Of a stretch of 64,000 bases of DNA, positions 63,756-64,000 are shown piece by piece. A model generated the notes under the pieces. The model did not search any database and was not told where the DNA came from. It saw only the letters and a program-made list of their open reading frames with translations. The DNA is from Sphingomonas sanguinis (GTDB lineage Bacteria > Pseudomonadota > Alphaproteobacteria > Sphingomonadales > Sphingomonadaceae), in contig NZ_CP079203.1 of NCBI RefSeq assembly GCF_019297835.1, positions 655,001 to 719,000 on the forward strand, written 5' to 3'. A program made the translations under genes and the position numbers. Positions within the stretch are counted from its first letter, which is position 1. Each line of letters begins with the position of its first letter.

Positions 63756-64000
63756 TTATTGACCGGGCTTCAGCACGATCTTGGTCACTTCGTTCTGCTT
63801 GTCGTGGAACATGCGATATCCCTCGGGCGCCTGCTCCAGCGGCAGGCGGTGCGAGATCAGGAAGGTCGTATCGATCTTGCCCTCCATGATCGCGTCGAGC
63901 AGGCCGGGCAGGTAATGCTGGACATGGGTCTGCCCGGTCTTGAGCGTCAGCCCCTTCTGCATCACAGCGCCCAGCGGGAACTTGTCGACGAAGCCGCCAT
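63756..64000 (-). CDS. zinc-dependent alcohol dehydrogenase, C-terminal fragment cut by window edge
   Basis: Only the last 80 or so residues are in the window. QTHVQHYLPGLLDAIMEGKIDTTFLISHRLPLEQAPEGYRMFHDKQNEVTKIVLKPGQ, with an upstream GGFVDKFPLGAVMQKGLTLKTG, is the C-terminal end of a glutathione-independent formaldehyde dehydrogenase or zinc-type alcohol dehydrogenase. The 5' part lies beyond 64000. Confidence 0.85.
   Translation of the reverse strand, partial: GGFVDKFPLGAVMQKGLTLKTGQTHVQHYLPGLLDAIMEGKIDTTFLISHRLPLEQAPEGYRMFHDKQNEVTKIVLKPGQ

Overview
The window looks like chromosomal DNA of a Sphingomonas-type alphaproteobacterium (Sphingomonadales). The reasons are the high GC and Sphingomonas-like protein set, conserved neighbourhoods (dapA-smpB-DUF2062, yfgM-bamB-der, xerD next to aroK-aroB), small secreted and lipoprotein families of sphingomonad type, and three paired copies of an intergenic repeat with core TTCGCTCAGGCTGAACG that I associate with this group. 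No transposase, phage module or CRISPR array was seen, and gene density is high. No gene-free stretch exceeds about 230 bases.

Layout. 1-4.5 kb: a truncated secreted M13 peptidase, then dapA, a small secreted protein, smpB and a DUF2062 membrane protein on the minus strand. 4.6-8.5 kb: lytic transglycosylase, greB, doxX-like and a NYN-LOTUS protein. 8.4-15 kb: GAF histidine kinase, ettA, an M28 peptidase, a small repeat lipoprotein, a CAT-anticodon tRNA, a PAS/mini-chemoreceptor protein and bacterioferritin. 15-20 kb: der, bamB, yfgM, panB and an ArsC-like gene. 20-27 kb: nadE, an orphan GntR regulator, type II NADH dehydrogenase, a quinone-reductase-like enzyme, a secreted trypsin-like protease and a small lipoprotein. 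27-31.5 kb: a degenerate alpha/beta-hydrolase, an unknown gene under apparent TetR control, tetR itself and an MHYT-GGDEF-EAL c-di-GMP enzyme.

31.4-42.6 kb is the most distinctive region. A GH127 beta-L-arabinofuranosidase-type enzyme with all four metal/cysteine residues, an imine reductase of the DpkA/LhpD type, a DUF885 metallopeptidase-like protein, a DapA-superfamily lyase, a GntR/FCD regulator and an amino-acid permease lie on one strand. A divergent 914-residue secreted protein (DUF5695-like) faces them. The two promoters of the minus-strand genes share one architecture: TTGACC, 16-17 bases, a -10 box, and a GTATAC palindrome next to or just downstream of it. I infer one regulon, possibly for plant hydroxyproline-rich, arabinosylated glycoprotein. 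Catabolism of the arabinose alone is the main alternative.

42.5-64 kb: mutT, two Flp pilins, accA-xerD with a large Pro/Thr-hinged protein and a tiny membrane protein, aroK-aroB-DUF2256, photolyase, a histone-deacetylase-like enzyme, esterase, rppH, a DUF481 outer-membrane protein, an M20 peptidase-astA-astB arginine catabolic run, cysD-cysNC-cysQ sulfate activation, a ZIP transporter, and the start of a stress-type operon (truncated alcohol dehydrogenase, SDR, DUF892) that runs off the right edge.

All family assignments rest on reading motifs by eye; no database search was possible.
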